Shown piece by piece: positions 55,045-64,000 of a DNA stretch of 64,000 nt. The translations under genes and the position numbers were made by a program. The stretch's first letter is position 1; the number at the start of each line of letters is the position of its first letter. The notes under the pieces are model-generated. The model saw only the letters and a program-made list of their open reading frames with translations. It was not told the DNA's origin and did no database searches. The stretch comes from Alloascoidea africana. Its lineage: Eukaryota > Ascomycota > Alloascoideomycetes > Alloascoideales > Alloascoideaceae. The stretch spans positions 55,685 through 119,684 of the forward strand of contig JAKTTT010000066.1 of assembly GCA_030581615.1 (NCBI GenBank), written 5' to 3'.

Positions 55045-56248
55045 ATGGGCTCTCCTCCGGAAAATGACTCCGACATTGACATGCTATCGTCTTCTGTGAA
55101 GTCGAACAACGGTTCCAGTATAGAGACTGGGAATCGGAAGTCATCGCGGGTGCAGCAGCCTCCTGTATCACAACTGTCTTCAGCTCTACGTTCAGTATCC
55201 CTAGATCCCAATAGTAATCTGAGAGCAGCGAGAGGCCAAGGACCTGCTCTGTATCCTACCTCAAACATCTCGACATCCAAGAATGGCATCCACTCCAAAC
55301 CTCCACCCGAGGATCAAAACTATCAGAATTACCTGGGTGGTGGTGGTGGAGGCATGCCCATGGAGGAGTCCAGAATATCCAAACTTTTCCAAAACTTCCC
55401 CACCACGGGGCTCACGCTTTTTTCTCATCGATCTGCTCCTAATGGGTTCAAAGTTGCTGTTGTTTTGTCCGAACTAGGTTTCAAATACGACACTTTTTTC
55501 CTAGATTTTCAAAAAGTATACATGTTCAAAAAATTTGTGTTTTGGGTTTCACGACTAACTAAACCTTTTTTTTTTTTATTTTTTTTTTAACGTGCAATAA
55601 CAGAATGAACAGCGTTCTCCTGAATATCTATCTATCAATCCCAATTCGAGAGTCCCCACTTTAATCGATCATGATAACGATAACCATAGCATTTGGGAAT
55701 CAGGCTCAATTCTTATTTATCTATGCGAAAAATATATGAAAGATAACAACGCAAGTTGTCCCCTGTGGAGTGACGACATTTGTGAACGTTCTCAAATCAC
55801 ATCATGGATTTTTTTCCAAACCTCGGGACATGCCCCGATGATAGGACAGGCGCTTCATTTCAACTATTTCCATCCTGAGCCTGTTCCTAGTGCAGTTCAA
55901 CGTTACACTGAAGAGGTTAGAAGGGTATATAGCGTTGTTGAGATGACGCTAGCCGAGAAACGCGAGGCGCTTATTTTGGACCAGGATGAGGAGAACCGAT
56001 CTTCCTATTCAAACGGGTCTTTACCATTTAGTGAATCCAAATATTTCGATGCGCCTATATGGTTGGTAGGAGATCAAATGACAATTGCAGATTTATCGTT
56101 TGTTCCTTGGAATAACGTTGTTGATCGGATTGGAATCAGTTTGAAAAATGAATTTCCAGAAGTTTATAAATGGACTAAAGCCATGATGCAGAGACCTGTT
56201 GTAATCAGAGCTTTACAAGGTGGTTCTTCAAATGTTTCCTCGGAGTAA
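55045..56248 (+). CDS. URE2: Ure2, GST-like nitrogen catabolite regulator, two exons
   Basis: Exon 1 is 55045-55515, the intron 55516-55603 (GTATAC donor, CTAACTAAAC, long T tract, ACAG acceptor) and exon 2 55604-56248, giving 371 aa. From about residue 125 the match to Ure2 is close: TLFSHRSAPNGFKVAVVLSE, INPNSRVPTLIDHDNDNHSI, FFQTSGHAPMIGQALHFNYF, RYTEEVRRVYSVVEM and VWLVGD-like IWLVGDQMTIADLSFVPWNN. Ure2 retains the GATA factor Gln3 in the cytoplasm in good nitrogen and has glutathione peroxidase activity. The N-terminal about 120 residues are Ser/Asn/Pro/Gly-mixed, without the long Asn/Gln tract of the S. cerevisiae prion domain. Confidence 0.94.
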
Positions 56249-56852
56249 GAAACCGACCAATAGAACAAAAAAAGACCCCAAAAATGAATGAAAAAGTGAA
56301 TTGTAATTGATACCTATGAGGAGGAATGGTATCCATGAGCTACTTTGATTTAATCCGTTTATGACTTCTCTATTATTTTTTGAACCACTTTTTTTTTTTT
56401 TTTTTTTGGAATTTTCTACTTCTTTTTGTTATTTTACTACGCTTGCCTCATCTTTATTTACAGTATCTCCTCTTTGTTAAAAAAGAAATTATGATTTGAT
56501 GATGATGTAAAATTCCAATTCCAATTCCATTCCCATCGTCTCTAGGTTTTCTTTCCAAGTCTTGTTTAGACAAAAATGTATTGAAAACAGATTATAAATG
56601 GCATGAACACTAAAATTGGAAATTAATACTGTTAACTGTTTATTGGGATAAACTCTTCAGGATCAAGATATTTAAACAGAATACTATTCTTCTTACATAT
56701 ACACAAAAGCAATGCAATACATGGTAAAGGGTACCTTTCCCTTACCTTCCATTTTCTTTTATCTCATTTTTTTTTTCTTTTGATTAGACATTACTTGTCC
56801 AAAATAGTGCCGACACATACAATACAGAAATCTATATAGTATGGTAAAATTT
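56249..56852. other. Intergenic, convergent 3' ends (URE2 / KAR2)
   Basis: Contains a poly-T run of about 20 near 56389 and AT-rich 3' flanks; nothing else is visible. Confidence 0.55.
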
Positions 56853-58850
56853 TTACAGTTCATCATGATCCCAATCGTCATCATCCTCATCATCATCACC
56901 TCCAGCAGCGCCACCTTCAGCGCCACCGTAGAGTTTACTGGTGATAGGATAAGCCACCTGTGAAAGTTTCTCCTTTTGTTCGTTGAGCTCCTCTAATGTT
57001 GCACTTGAACCGTAATCTTCTAGCCACTCATTTGTATCTCTAATGGCATCCAATAACGTTTCCTTGTCATCTTCATCAATCTTGGATCCTAGACCGGATT
57101 CTGTGGTATCTTGAACCTGGTTCTTAAGAGATGTGACATAGTTTTCCAAAGAGTTCTTGGCTTCAATCTTTTCACGCAACTCCTTGTCTTGATCAGCGTA
57201 TTGCTCAGCCTCTTCAACCATACGGTCGATTTCTTCCTTTGATAGACGGCCACGATCATTTGTGATTGTGATTGTCTCACTCTTGCCAGTTCCCTTGTCG
57301 TGTGCAGTGACCTTCAAAATTCCATTTGCGTCAAGCTCAAATGTAACCTCAATTTGAGGAACACCAGCGGGGGAAGGTGGGATTCCAGTAAGTTCAAACT
57401 TGCCCAACTTGTTGTTGTCCTTGACCAAAGTTCGCTCACCTTCGAAAACAGAAATGAGAACAGTGGGTTGGTTATCAGCGGCGGTTGAAAAGATTTGAGA
57501 CTTTCGGGTTGGAATTGGAGTGTTTCTGTTGATGAGCTTTGTCATGACACCACCCTTGGTTTCAATGCCCAAGGTCAATGGGTTCACATCCAACAAGACA
57601 ATACCATCAGCACCTTCTTCACCAGACAAGACACCAGCTTGAACGGCAGCACCGTACGCAACAGCCTCATCGGGGTTAATATTCTTTGAAGCCTTTTTGT
57701 TGAAGAATTCCTCCAACAAACTTTGAACTTTTGGAATTCTGGTGGAACCACCAACCAACACAATGTCATCAATCTCGGTCTTTTTAACGCCAGCATCTTT
57801 AAGGACCTGGTTAACGGGCTCAAGGGTTTTTTTGAACAAGTTGATGTTCAACTCTTCGAATTTCGCACGGGTCAAGGTTTCGGAGAAGTCGAGACCTTCG
57901 AAAAAGGAGTCAATTTCAATTCTTGTGGATAGTTGGTTGGACAATGTACGTTTTGCTTTTTCAACCTCGGCCTTTAGTTTGGCAGTTGCTTTAGGGCTCT
58001 TGGAAATGTCGACATTGTTTTTCTTGTTGAACAACTTTGTCAAGTATCGAACAACACGAAGATCAAAATCCTCACCACCCAAATGAGTATCACCAGCGGT
58101 AGCCAAAACTTCAAAAACACCATCTTCAATAGACAAGAGTGAGACATCAAAGGTACCACCACCCAAGTCGTAAACAATGATTTGTCGTTCACCTTCACCC
58201 TTGTCCAGTCCATAGGCAATAGCAGCGGCGGTTGGTTCATTGACAATTCTCAAAACATTGAGACCAGCAATGACGCCAGCATCTTTTGTGGCTTGTCTTT
58301 GGGCATCGTTGAAATAGGCAGGGACCGTGACAACCGCGTGAGTAACCTTGTGACCCAAGTAGTCTTCAGCAATTTGCTTCATTTTTCCAAGAATCATTCC
58401 TGAAATTTCTTCAGGAGAGAAAGTTTTCTTTTCACCTTTAAACTCAACCTCGACGAATGGCTTGCCCTTTTTGTTCGAGACGGTGTATGGGAAATGTTTG
58501 AGGTCTTTTTGAACGCTCTTGTCATTGTAGGATAAGCCGATCAATCTTTTAATGTCAAAGATTGTATTGTGAGGGTTTTTACCAACCTGGTTCTTTGCAG
58601 AATCACCAATCAATCTCTCTTCGTCATTAAAGGCAACATAGGAAGGTGTGATTCGACTACCTTGTTCGTTTGCCAGTATTTCGACTTTACCGGATTTCAT
58701 AACGCCAACGCACGAATAGGTGGTTCCGAGATCAATACCGATAACGGTTCCATAGGACTCTACATCCTCTGAGCTGGCCGGTAGAGAAAAGAGGAGAAGG
58801 GCATATAGTATCAGAGATATCGGAAGCAGCAGAGTTCGTAGTCTCCACAT
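56853..58850 (-). CDS. KAR2: ER Hsp70 chaperone BiP (Kar2)
   Basis: 665 aa from the ATG at 58850. A basic N-terminus and hydrophobic run ([20 protein letters not shown]) form the signal peptide. The ATPase domain starts with [17 protein letters not shown] and carries the other Hsp70 signatures [14 protein letters not shown] and [14 protein letters not shown]. The linker [20 protein letters not shown] leads to the substrate-binding domain and lid. The acidic tail ends in HDEL, the ER retrieval signal. Kar2 drives import and folding of secretory proteins and senses unfolded-protein stress. Its promoter has a UPRE-like core, a heat-shock element and a Reb1-type octamer. It is divergent from ERG25. 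Confidence 0.98.
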   Translation of the reverse strand: MWRLRTLLLPISLILYALLLFSLPASSEDVESYGTVIGIDLGTTYSCVGVMKSGKVEILANEQGSRITPSYVAFNDEERLIGDSAKNQVGKNPHNTIFDIKRLIGLSYNDKSVQKDLKHFPYTVSNKKGKPFVEVEFKGEKKTFSPEEISGMILGKMKQIAEDYLGHKVTHAVVTVPAYFNDAQRQATKDAGVIAGLNVLRIVNEPTAAAIAYGLDKGEGERQIIVYDLGGGTFDVSLLSIEDGVFEVLATAGDTHLGGEDFDLRVVRYLTKLFNKKNNVDISKSPKATAKLKAEVEKAKRTLSNQLSTRIEIDSFFEGLDFSETLTRAKFEELNINLFKKTLEPVNQVLKDAGVKKTEIDDIVLVGGSTRIPKVQSLLEEFFNKKASKNINPDEAVAYGAAVQAGVLSGEEGADGIVLLDVNPLTLGIETKGGVMTKLINRNTPIPTRKSQIFSTAADNQPTVLISVFEGERTLVKDNNKLGKFELTGIPPSPAGVPQIEVTFELDANGILKVTAHDKGTGKSETITITNDRGRLSKEEIDRMVEEAEQYADQDKELREKIEAKNSLENYVTSLKNQVQDTTESGLGSKIDEDDKETLLDAIRDTNEWLEDYGSSATLEELNEQKEKLSQVAYPITSKLYGGAEGGAAGGDDDEDDDDWDHDEL

Positions 58851-59006
58851 TTTTCTGTTGTGATGGTTGCTTACTCCTAACAAAAGAGGTGGAAAAGAAG
58901 AGAAGGTGTGAGATGAAGAGTATATGAGGAAAGAAGCTGATATTTAAACGCGTAATTGCCAGCTCACCAGTACTTCTGGGAACAGGTAAGTTTGAGAACG
59001 AGGCTT

Positions 59007-59014
59007 GAAATTTC
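59007..59014. promoter_or_regulatory. Heat-shock element core GAAATTTC
   Basis: Inverted nGAAn/nTTCn pair about 157 bp upstream of KAR2, directly next to the UPRE-like core. Hsf1 control of BiP genes is known in yeasts. Confidence 0.5.
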
Positions 59015-59021
59015 CACGCTG
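59015..59021 (-). promoter_or_regulatory. UPRE-like core CAGCGTG
   Basis: On the KAR2 strand the context is ACAGCGTGGAAA, sharing the CAGCGTG core of the S. cerevisiae KAR2 unfolded-protein response element bound by Hac1. It is 165 bp upstream of the start. Confidence 0.55.
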
Positions 59022-59035
59022 TTCTATTATGACAG

Positions 59036-59043
59036 CCGGGTAA
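59036..59043. promoter_or_regulatory. Reb1-type site CCGGGTAA
   Basis: Exact octamer 186 bp upstream of KAR2, 14 bp from the UPRE-like core. Confidence 0.6.
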
Positions 59044-59620
59044 CTCCTAAAAACCACATACACAGAGCCAGAAGACGACGGCGCTTATCCAGCAACATAG
59101 CCGAGAATGATGGACAGACAGGTTAGAAGCTTCGAGGGCCTTTTTCCCCTGGTAGGAATAGGCGGAGCGTGCCAACTTGTCCGTGCGTGGCCGTTTTGAC
59201 GTTATCGGCGCCGGCTACGTGGCGTTTTGCCGCTCTCCCCAGAGAGCTCTGACGTATGAAAACTGCCTTTGGGTCTGAGCTGAGCTGATCCCCGGAGGCT
59301 CGTAACCTGTCGCGTCCAGGGATTCGCGCCGCTCGTTCCGCTCGTTTGCCGTGCCGGCCGCTGATTGGCTGGAGCCCGCTCTGGCGCCCGCTCGGATCAG
59401 CCGTGCTGGCTGGGCTGCACTGTGCTGCACGCTGGTGCACTCTGCTGCGCTCTGCTGCGGGCGCGGATTTACTTTTTTGCCCTTTTTTTTCGTTTCGGGG
59501 TTGCCAAAACAGGCCATTTGGGCTGTTCGCGCCGACTCTGCGATCGCTTCTTAAATACTGCTCCGTCCCCCTTTGCTTCCTGCCCAAGCACTCGCTCCTC
59601 GATCCCTCGCTCCTCCAACC

Positions 59621-60568
59621 ATGTCCTCTGCCCTGTCTCTGAATGCCACCGCCGACGTCGCGGCAGTCACCTTCGCCGAGGTCCTCAAGTCCATCAGCGT
59701 CACCAACCCAAGTCTCAACTTGCTGGAGCGGTGGTGGGGGGCCTACTATGCCTACATTGGCAACGATATCTTTGCGACCGGCCTCCTGTTCTTCGTCTTC
59801 CACGAGGCTCTGTACTTTGGCCGCTCGCTGCCTTGGTATATCATCGACCATATCCCATTCTTCAGAAGATGGAAACTGCAACCGGACAAAATCCCTTCAG
59901 ATAAGGAGCAGTGGGAGTGTTTTAAGAGCGTTATGACCCAGCACTTGTTCATAGAAGCCATACCCATCTGGACTTTCCATCCGATATGCAGCCTTCTTGA
60001 CATCTCCGTCTCCGTTCCTTTCCCCCCATGGTACACCATGGCTCTTCAAGTCATAATCTTCTTTTGTCTTGAAGACATGTGGCACTACTGGTTCCACAGA
60101 CTTTTCCACTACGGACCTTTCTACAAGTATATCCACAAACAACATCACAGATACGCCGCTCCTTTTGGAATGACTGCTGAATATGCCCACCCTGTCGAAG
60201 TGGCTGCTCTTGGCTTTGGAACCGTTGGAATGCCCATAATCTACGCTGCAATTACGAGAAACCTCCATCTGTTTACCGTCATGACATGGGTCGGCCTTAG
60301 GCTGTTCCAGGCCGTTGACTCCCACTCTGGTTATGACTTCCCCTGGTCTCTTCACAACTTTTTGCCCTTCTGGGCTGGCGCCGCCCATCATGATCTCCAT
60401 CATAAATTCTTTATCGGTAATTACGCTTCCAGTTTCAGATGGTGGGATTATACCTTGGATACCGAGGCTGGTCCCGTTGCTAACGCCGAACGTGCTGACC
60501 GGAGAAAAAAAGCAATGGAAAGAGCAAAAGCCAGAAAAGCCAAGACTGTCGCAAACAAGCTCAACTAA
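59621..60568 (+). CDS. ERG25: C-4 methylsterol oxidase (Erg25)
   Basis: 315 aa from the ATG at 59621. Erg25 is an ER-membrane di-iron enzyme that oxidises the C-4 methyl groups of 4,4-dimethylzymosterol in ergosterol synthesis, with Erg26 and Erg27. The histidine boxes of the fatty-acid-hydroxylase superfamily are intact: HRLFH, HKQHH and HHDLHH, in the order and spacing of sterol oxidases. Hydrophobic segments flank them ([42 protein letters not shown]). The Lys/Arg-rich C-terminus could act as an ER retrieval signal. Length is close to S. cerevisiae Erg25. Confidence 0.97.
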   Translation: MSSALSLNATADVAAVTFAEVLKSISVTNPSLNLLERWWGAYYAYIGNDIFATGLLFFVFHEALYFGRSLPWYIIDHIPFFRRWKLQPDKIPSDKEQWECFKSVMTQHLFIEAIPIWTFHPICSLLDISVSVPFPPWYTMALQVIIFFCLEDMWHYWFHRLFHYGPFYKYIHKQHHRYAAPFGMTAEYAHPVEVAALGFGTVGMPIIYAAITRNLHLFTVMTWVGLRLFQAVDSHSGYDFPWSLHNFLPFWAGAAHHDLHHKFFIGNYASSFRWWDYTLDTEAGPVANAERADRRKKAMERAKARKAKTVANKLN

Positions 60569-62125
60569 AACCCACAAACAAGCAAAATACATTCAAATCC
60601 CAAGAATCAAGAAAAAAAAAATGAAGAGAGTGTGTGTGAGCTTATTTTGCATGTCTTGTTCATGTTCAGATGCAAACCATATGGCCTCTAGTTTTCTGGC
60701 ATATACATTGACTTTTTTTTCTTATCTTTATTGTTTTGCAACGCAGATTCTAATACATATATATCATATACTTCTATATGAGTTTGCTACGTACTGCTAT
60801 TTGTTTTTATGTCTGTGTATTCATCAATAGAAGTTGATCTCGCATGTTTTTTTTTTTTTTTTTTATTGTTTTTGTTTTGGATTATGCTTTTGTTCCCTAC
60901 TAAATGCACACTTTAACTTTAGGGTAAGACACAATGAAACCAAACTTGCACACTAAACGAAACGCGGATGGAGAGAATCGTTTGTTCCACGTGAAATCGT
61001 TGGCCTATTATCATCATCAGCATGAGAAATTCCACAAAAACTTATCTGATAAGATCAAAAACACGTAAAACTAAATATCTAGATGTATGTTTTGCATAAC
61101 GTCAACGACTCTTTAGAGCGCCGGAGTTTGGTTTGGGAACCAGGAATTTCACAACTGTGCATTTACTTTTCTAGATCCCTAACAAAGTCTCAATAACTTA
61201 TACAAGAGGTGTTAAGTCTATTTATGCCCCATGATAAGCAAACCCGTGTTTCACAAATATCTTGGTGTACTCCTCAATCCATACAAATACCGAAGGGAAA
61301 AATTCATGCTGTGTTAACGTTGTCAAAAACTGGTGTAGCGAACCAACCCAAGTATTGGATTTCTAAGAACAATAACACACATGTCTATGTCGTGGGTTTT
61401 CACTAATAACTATCATGTAACAAGAGCAGCCTTTCCCCCGTAATTATTATTTGAGAAAGATTCTACAGCAAGCTCGAAAAGTAGTTTTCTTAAATCCGTT
61501 TTTCAAAATATTTTTTAAGCTCTCAAAACCTGTTTTTCTAATCTTTGCACTAAAAATTATTTGAAGCTGTTTTCTTCGTACAGCCATGATTTCAAGACTC
61601 AGGTGCAAACCCTCACAAAACTGAATCTGTAATTATGTTTGTGTTTCTGAGAGCAATCATCACCACTCCATTTTTTTTCTCTTGTACATTTACTTTTTGC
61701 TAGCTCGAAGTGTTTTGTGCGCGGACTGAGAGGATAATATTTCTTTGAGCTTTGAATTCAGTTTTGTTGCGAGCTGTATCCACTAAAAGATGATAACTCC
61801 ATTGAGATCGTAAAGCAATTCCCAACAACCGGGAAAAAGTCTCACTAAATGCAGACCTTGAAAACATCGATGAAAATAACCCCCGAGAACCACTAAAATA
61901 AGGCTTATCTTGGTTGAACAACAACCACCACTCAATTTTTGCAGTTACATATTTACTATTTGCTAGTTTGAAAAGTTTGACGAGTTTAGTTTAGAACCAC
62001 GTTGAAATCATTAAGCTACAGGCGTTGGGTAAGGACTATGAAGATAATATATTCAATATGTGAATTACATCAGTTATGTTGCCGTTAAAATACGCAATAT
62101 AAAATTCTAAACTGTAAGATCGATT
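60569..62125. other. AT-rich region with degenerate repeats
   Basis: After the ERG25 3' flank (poly-T at 60847-60864) no intact gene is visible. Two similar stretches of about 55 bp lie at 61661-61717 and 61927-61981 (see findings), suggesting remains of a mobile element. Confidence 0.5.
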
Positions 62126-62405
62126 CTAGTATCTAGTATGACCGGCCTTCACTTCCAAAACAGCCTGAATTCTTTTTGGCATAGTATTGAATAGATTTTG
62201 ACAGATGGAAGCTAGAGTGTTGTTCCAAACTTATTTTCAAGTTCCTTAACACCATCTGAATATGCTCCAAGCTATTTTTTTGCAAATGTTGCCACAAGCG
62301 CTCGATTGGATTTAGATCTGGGGATTGAGCGAACCATGATGCCTTCAGTTTTATTGTAAAGCCCGACACCCTACTAACACATATAGACAACCAACCCCAA
62401 ATCAT
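62126..62405 (-). pseudogene. Tc1/mariner-type transposase, C-terminal remnant
   Basis: One frame reads SWFAQSPDLNPIERLWQHLQ, the conserved block around the last catalytic Glu of Tc1-family DDE transposases. The conserved end MPKRIQAVLEVKAGHTRY with its TAG stop (62126-62128) is present but in another frame, so at least one frameshift lies between (about 62180-62270). The N-terminal DNA-binding part and first two catalytic Asp residues are not found. It is a dead fragment. Confidence 0.85.
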
Positions 62406-62423
62406 AACCGATCCGCCACCAAA

Positions 62424-62590
62424 TCAAACAACAGTCAGCAATTCTTGTTCGCGAACGGTGTAGTTCAGCTCCGCTGGGTTCATTTTCCTTGAGAAGTATG
62501 CGACCACCCCTTTAACTTCTCCTTTTGCTGTAGTATCATGTAAGAGAAATGATCCTCTTAATCTCAGATTGGTTCCATTTAGTTTCTTCA
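62424..62590 (-). pseudogene. Ty3/gypsy RNase H fragment, inverted copy
   Basis: Minus-strand frame reads GVVAYFSRKMNPAELNYTVR then EQELLTVV, the RNase H segment of Ty3/gypsy polymerases. It is immediately preceded by LNGTNLRLRGSF, a block that in the plus-strand copy comes after this segment. The order is therefore rearranged. Confidence 0.8.
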
Positions 62591-62979
62591 AGCTTGCCCT
62601 GTCGCATGAGCCGTGTCCTAGTGATCCCAGACTTCCCATCTGCAAACTTCGGAGTCTCCACAGACGCTAGAAGCCTAGCAATCGGAGCATTCTTGGAGGA
62701 TATAACAGAAAAAGGAGAAGAAAAAGGAGTGGTGGCTTATTTTTCGAGGAAAATGAATCCTGCAGAACAAGGGACTGGTGGTCCGTCCGAACTTTGAAGG
62801 GTACGCCCATTGAACAAGAACTGCAAATGGTCTCTGCACTCAAAGCTTGGCGCCACTACTTAATGGGCGTACCCTTCACAGTTCGGACGGACCACCAGTA
62901 CCTTGTCCAGCTCAAGAATGAGAAACTAAATGCAACTAATCTGAGGTTAAGAGGATTATTTATTTTAAAAAATCTGTGA
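62590..62979 (+). pseudogene. Ty3/gypsy RT-RNase H remnant
   Basis: Reads VLVIPDFPSANFGVSTDARS, LAIGAFLEDITEKGEEKGVV, then AYFSRKMNPAE, and after a disruption QELQMVSALKAWRHYLMGVP, FTVRTDHQYLVQLKN. This is the RT-RNase H connection and RNase H domain of Ty3/gypsy elements. The break is caused by an inverted duplication: 62774-62811 is the reverse complement of 62862-62899 with one mismatch. No LTR, integrase or gag is seen nearby. Confidence 0.85.
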
Positions 62980-64000
62980 CAGAACAGAGCCTCTGTTCTG
63001 AACTCTCAAGTTTATGGCTCAGAAGATTAACATAAAGTAGCTTAAAGAAGAAGAAAACTAAAAACATAAACAAAGTTCCATTTATACTCTTTGGCTACCG
63101 CCTCATTATTACACACATATTCCTGAATATACCGAGCCTTTTGTTAATAAGAATTCACAATTCTTACTCTTTGTTCCGATAGAGCAATTGGTCACATGTG
63201 TAAAATGAATACTGATAATATGTATTTAAAGTTAGTTTCTGTAGTTTCTTTGACATTTTCTACAAGTTACCTTAATGCAAATTTTATGACACAAACACAC
63301 AACCCAAGAGTTCAGGACTGAAGTTCTATTCTCTCACATAATCTGTAAAGTTTCTAATGTTAGGGGATTTTCTTATAGCAATATCTTATTCGTTTCCTAT
63401 AAAATAGGGGAATCCACACCATTTATATAGATTTCTAATTTATACAAAGAAATAAAAAAAATAGATCAATTCAATAAAGTGGGAATCAGTCAGTATATCG
63501 AGAATCTGCTGAAGAATTCCGAAATATCCCAATAAAGACATGGATGATCAAGATGAATGATCAAACAAATCATTCATAACAAGGTTCTTTAAGAACAAAC
63601 AGACAAATGAAAATAGACTCACGTAAAGTAATAGAAGAATAATATAAATAGAGTCTCATAAAGTAATAGAAGAATAATATAAATAGAGTCTCATAAAGTA
63701 AAAGAATAAAAGAAAGTTGATATTGGCAAAATAGGAGTTCCTTCAAAAATTCAATGTGACGATTATTGCTCTGGCGTCTTTATACTTTACCTTCTTTTAC
63801 AAACTATTTCCTTTATTCTCTTCTTAACGTTATGCTTTATCTTTTGTTCTTCTTAACGTTATACTTCTTCTTTTCTTTTTATTTACTTTATTTCAATCTT
63901 GCTACGATTACTCTTTATTGTTATTGATTATCTTTTCTTTCTTAATTGCTATCAAGCTATATTCTTTTCTTGCTAGCAATAATCTGTTATTGACACGTTT
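62980..64000. other. AT-rich region with 35-bp tandem repeat
   Basis: No gene is recognised up to the right edge. It contains the tandem repeat at 63624-63703 and pyrimidine-rich DNA at 63780-63960. Confidence 0.5.
63624..63703. repeat. 35-bp tandem repeat, about 2.3 copies
   Basis: Units begin TAAAGTAATAGAAGAATAAT at 63624 and 63659; a third partial unit starts at 63694. The first two are essentially identical. Confidence 0.85.

Larger units (their letters stand above)
58851..59620. promoter_or_regulatory. Shared divergent promoter region, KAR2 / ERG25
   Basis: 770 bp. The KAR2-proximal part holds stress elements (59007-59043). The ERG25-proximal part (about 59150-59600) is strongly GC-rich, with repeated GCTGCRCTCTGCTGCG-like units near 59420-59460. 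Long frames on both strands here are composition artefacts. Confidence 0.6.

Noticed and set aside
54611-55171. Upstream extension of the Nudix frame (to 508 codons)
   Set aside because: Lies in GC-rich promoter DNA shared with URE2 and has no family similarity; the conserved DUF4743 region begins right after the ATG at 54610.
59123-59881. 252-codon minus frame opposite the ERG25 start
   Set aside because: Antisense to ERG25 and its GC-rich promoter; a composition artefact.
1-64000. CRISPR array or prokaryotic operon
   Set aside because: No regularly spaced repeats of that kind; genes are spliced, monocistronic and eukaryotic.

Overview
The window is nuclear DNA of an ascomycete yeast (Saccharomycotina-type), probably from an early-branching, intron-rich lineage. 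The gene set is that of a budding yeast: a chitin synthase, a Clb-type cyclin, Mam33, eL13, a Pho80-type cyclin, His1, a Gac1-like subunit, Yck kinase, Mcm1-type MADS factor, Ure2, Kar2 ending in HDEL, and Erg25. At least six genes carry short spliceosomal introns (58-96 nt, except 280 nt in RPL13), with branch-like CTAAC or TACTGAC motifs just before the acceptor. A single 5S rRNA gene stands alone among unrelated genes, as in Yarrowia-like yeasts. I cannot name the species.

Layout. 1-13.6 kb: chitin synthase 3' end, a five-exon universal-stress-protein gene, a 5 kb stretch without recognisable genes, the B-type cyclin with a long leader, MAM33 (three exons) and RPL13. 13.6-25.9 kb: gene-poor, AT-rich DNA with the 5S gene and a GC-rich hairpin block beside it, two retrotransposon LTR remnants (one a palindromic cassette), an orphan 342-aa gene and a CFEM/GPI protein gene. 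25.9-41.9 kb: Pho80-like cyclin, Dal5-type transporter, HIS1, a CBM21 PP1 subunit, a GPI wall protein and YCK. 44.6-60.6 kb: amino-acid permease, PWWP protein, MADS factor, then two divergent pairs, Nudix/URE2 and KAR2/ERG25. 60.6-64 kb: no intact gene, but remnants of a Tc1-like transposase and of a Ty3/gypsy RNase H domain rearranged into inverted copies.

How the genes relate. There is no gene cluster or obvious single pathway. Most genes are housekeeping: cell wall (CHS, GPI proteins), cell cycle and phosphate/glycogen signalling (CLB, PCL, GAC1-like, YCK), nitrogen and amino acids (URE2, permease, HIS1), ER folding and sterols (KAR2, ERG25). What links them is promoter structure. The octamer TTACCCGG (a Reb1-type site) occurs in seven promoters, often about 100 bp before the start codon. 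RPL13 has a TTAGGG palindrome (Tbf1-type). HIS1 has two perfect Gcn4 sites. KAR2 has a UPRE-like core touching a heat-shock element. Several promoters are short GC-rich islands in otherwise AT-rich DNA.

Most noteworthy: an LTR-PBS-inverted-LTR cassette bounded by a 5-bp target duplication and carrying the same LTR end on both sides; a 79-codon frame running from the RPL13 start codon through its intron; the isolated 5S gene with a structured neighbour; and a Ure2 protein without an obvious Q/N prion tract. I see no convincing new multi-gene system.
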